Shown here piece by piece: positions 63,950 to 64,000 of a DNA stretch of 64,000 bases; the stretch's first letter is position 1, and every line of letters begins with the position of its first letter. The notes beneath the pieces were generated by a model that had not been told where the DNA came from, ran no database searches, and was given only the letters and a program-made list of their open reading frames with translations. The position numbers and the translations under genes were made by a program. Origin of the DNA: Leptospiraceae bacterium. GTDB taxonomy: Bacteria; Spirochaetota; Leptospiria; Turneriellales; Turneriellaceae. The stretch covers positions 1-64,000 of the forward strand of contig JANWWS010000007.1 in the NCBI GenBank assembly GCA_025055765.1, read 5' to 3'.

Positions 63950-64000
63950 AAAAACTAATATTGTTATTTTTTATGCTTTCGTGTGCTGGGCGCAATGTAA
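63946..64000 (+). CDS. Start of a lipoprotein gene (partial)
   Basis: The ATG overlaps the glycosylase stop (ATGA). The visible 18 codons read a Lys-rich start, a hydrophobic stretch LILLFFML and a lipobox SCAG, so this is a lipoprotein signal. The rest lies beyond the window. Confidence 0.65.
   Translation, partial: MKKLILLFFMLSCAGRNV

Overview
The window most likely comes from the chromosome of a spirochaete close to the Leptospirales. The evidence is a FlaA-type periplasmic flagellar sheath gene with a second fla-like start beside it, FG-GAP repeat debris, a FecR/adenylate-cyclase pair, OmpL47-like and PorV/UPF0164-like envelope proteins, and a protein resembling the Leptospira DUF1564 group. 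The genus is inference; the spirochaete assignment is fairly safe. Gene density is very high from 6 kb onward, with many 1-4 nt overlaps and convergent genes that touch.

Region 1 (1-6 kb) is decaying DNA: flaA with one in-frame TAG, an FG-GAP fragment, engB with a frameshift and stops, the 3' end of an IS66 transposase abutting engB, and a broken DDE (rve) transposase. One intact 681-codon secreted protein gene sits among them. The region ends at tRNA-Ala(GGC).

Region 2 (6-12.2 kb, minus) encodes an envelope operon: a membrane sensor without a visible output domain, a secreted FlgD-Ig-like protein, and a PorV-like barrel fused to about 16 TPR units.

Region 3 (12.3-25.2 kb) is mostly metabolism: nadA, tRNA-Arg(ACG), pfkA, a Bcp-type peroxiredoxin, a SpoIIE/TPR phosphatase, trpA-pepA-mtnP-queG, an aldehyde dehydrogenase, and panD coupled to a GNAT gene.

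Region 4 (25.2-45.1 kb) is the most unusual part. A small two-repeat putative DNA-binding protein is divergent from an apparent operon of a PorV-like barrel, a 75-aa exported protein with a C-X14-C-X12-C-X14-C pattern, and two giant exported proteins of 2827 and 2971 aa. Each giant has an N-terminal globular domain, about 11 modules with a ~190-aa period, a carboxypeptidase-regulatory/ZU5-like segment, and a FlgD-Ig-like C-terminal domain. A PorV-like barrel beside a FlgD-like C-terminal domain occurs here and again in Region 2. This suggests a surface-display route analogous to, but not shown to be, type IX secretion.

Region 5 (45-64 kb) holds a cytochrome P460/thioredoxin/MarR operon with a perfect 21-bp operator-like palindrome, potABC without potD, a PP2C phosphatase, a porin-like barrel, rplM-rpsI, a STAS antagonist, an OmpL47-like protein, FecR and adenylate cyclase, speD, a response regulator with a Rieske Tat-lipoprotein, and a five-gene tightly packed run (TPR protein, unknown, lipoprotein, family-4 uracil-DNA glycosylase, start of another lipoprotein). 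SpoIIE, PP2C, STAS and response-regulator proteins together suggest active partner-switching signalling, though the genes are dispersed.
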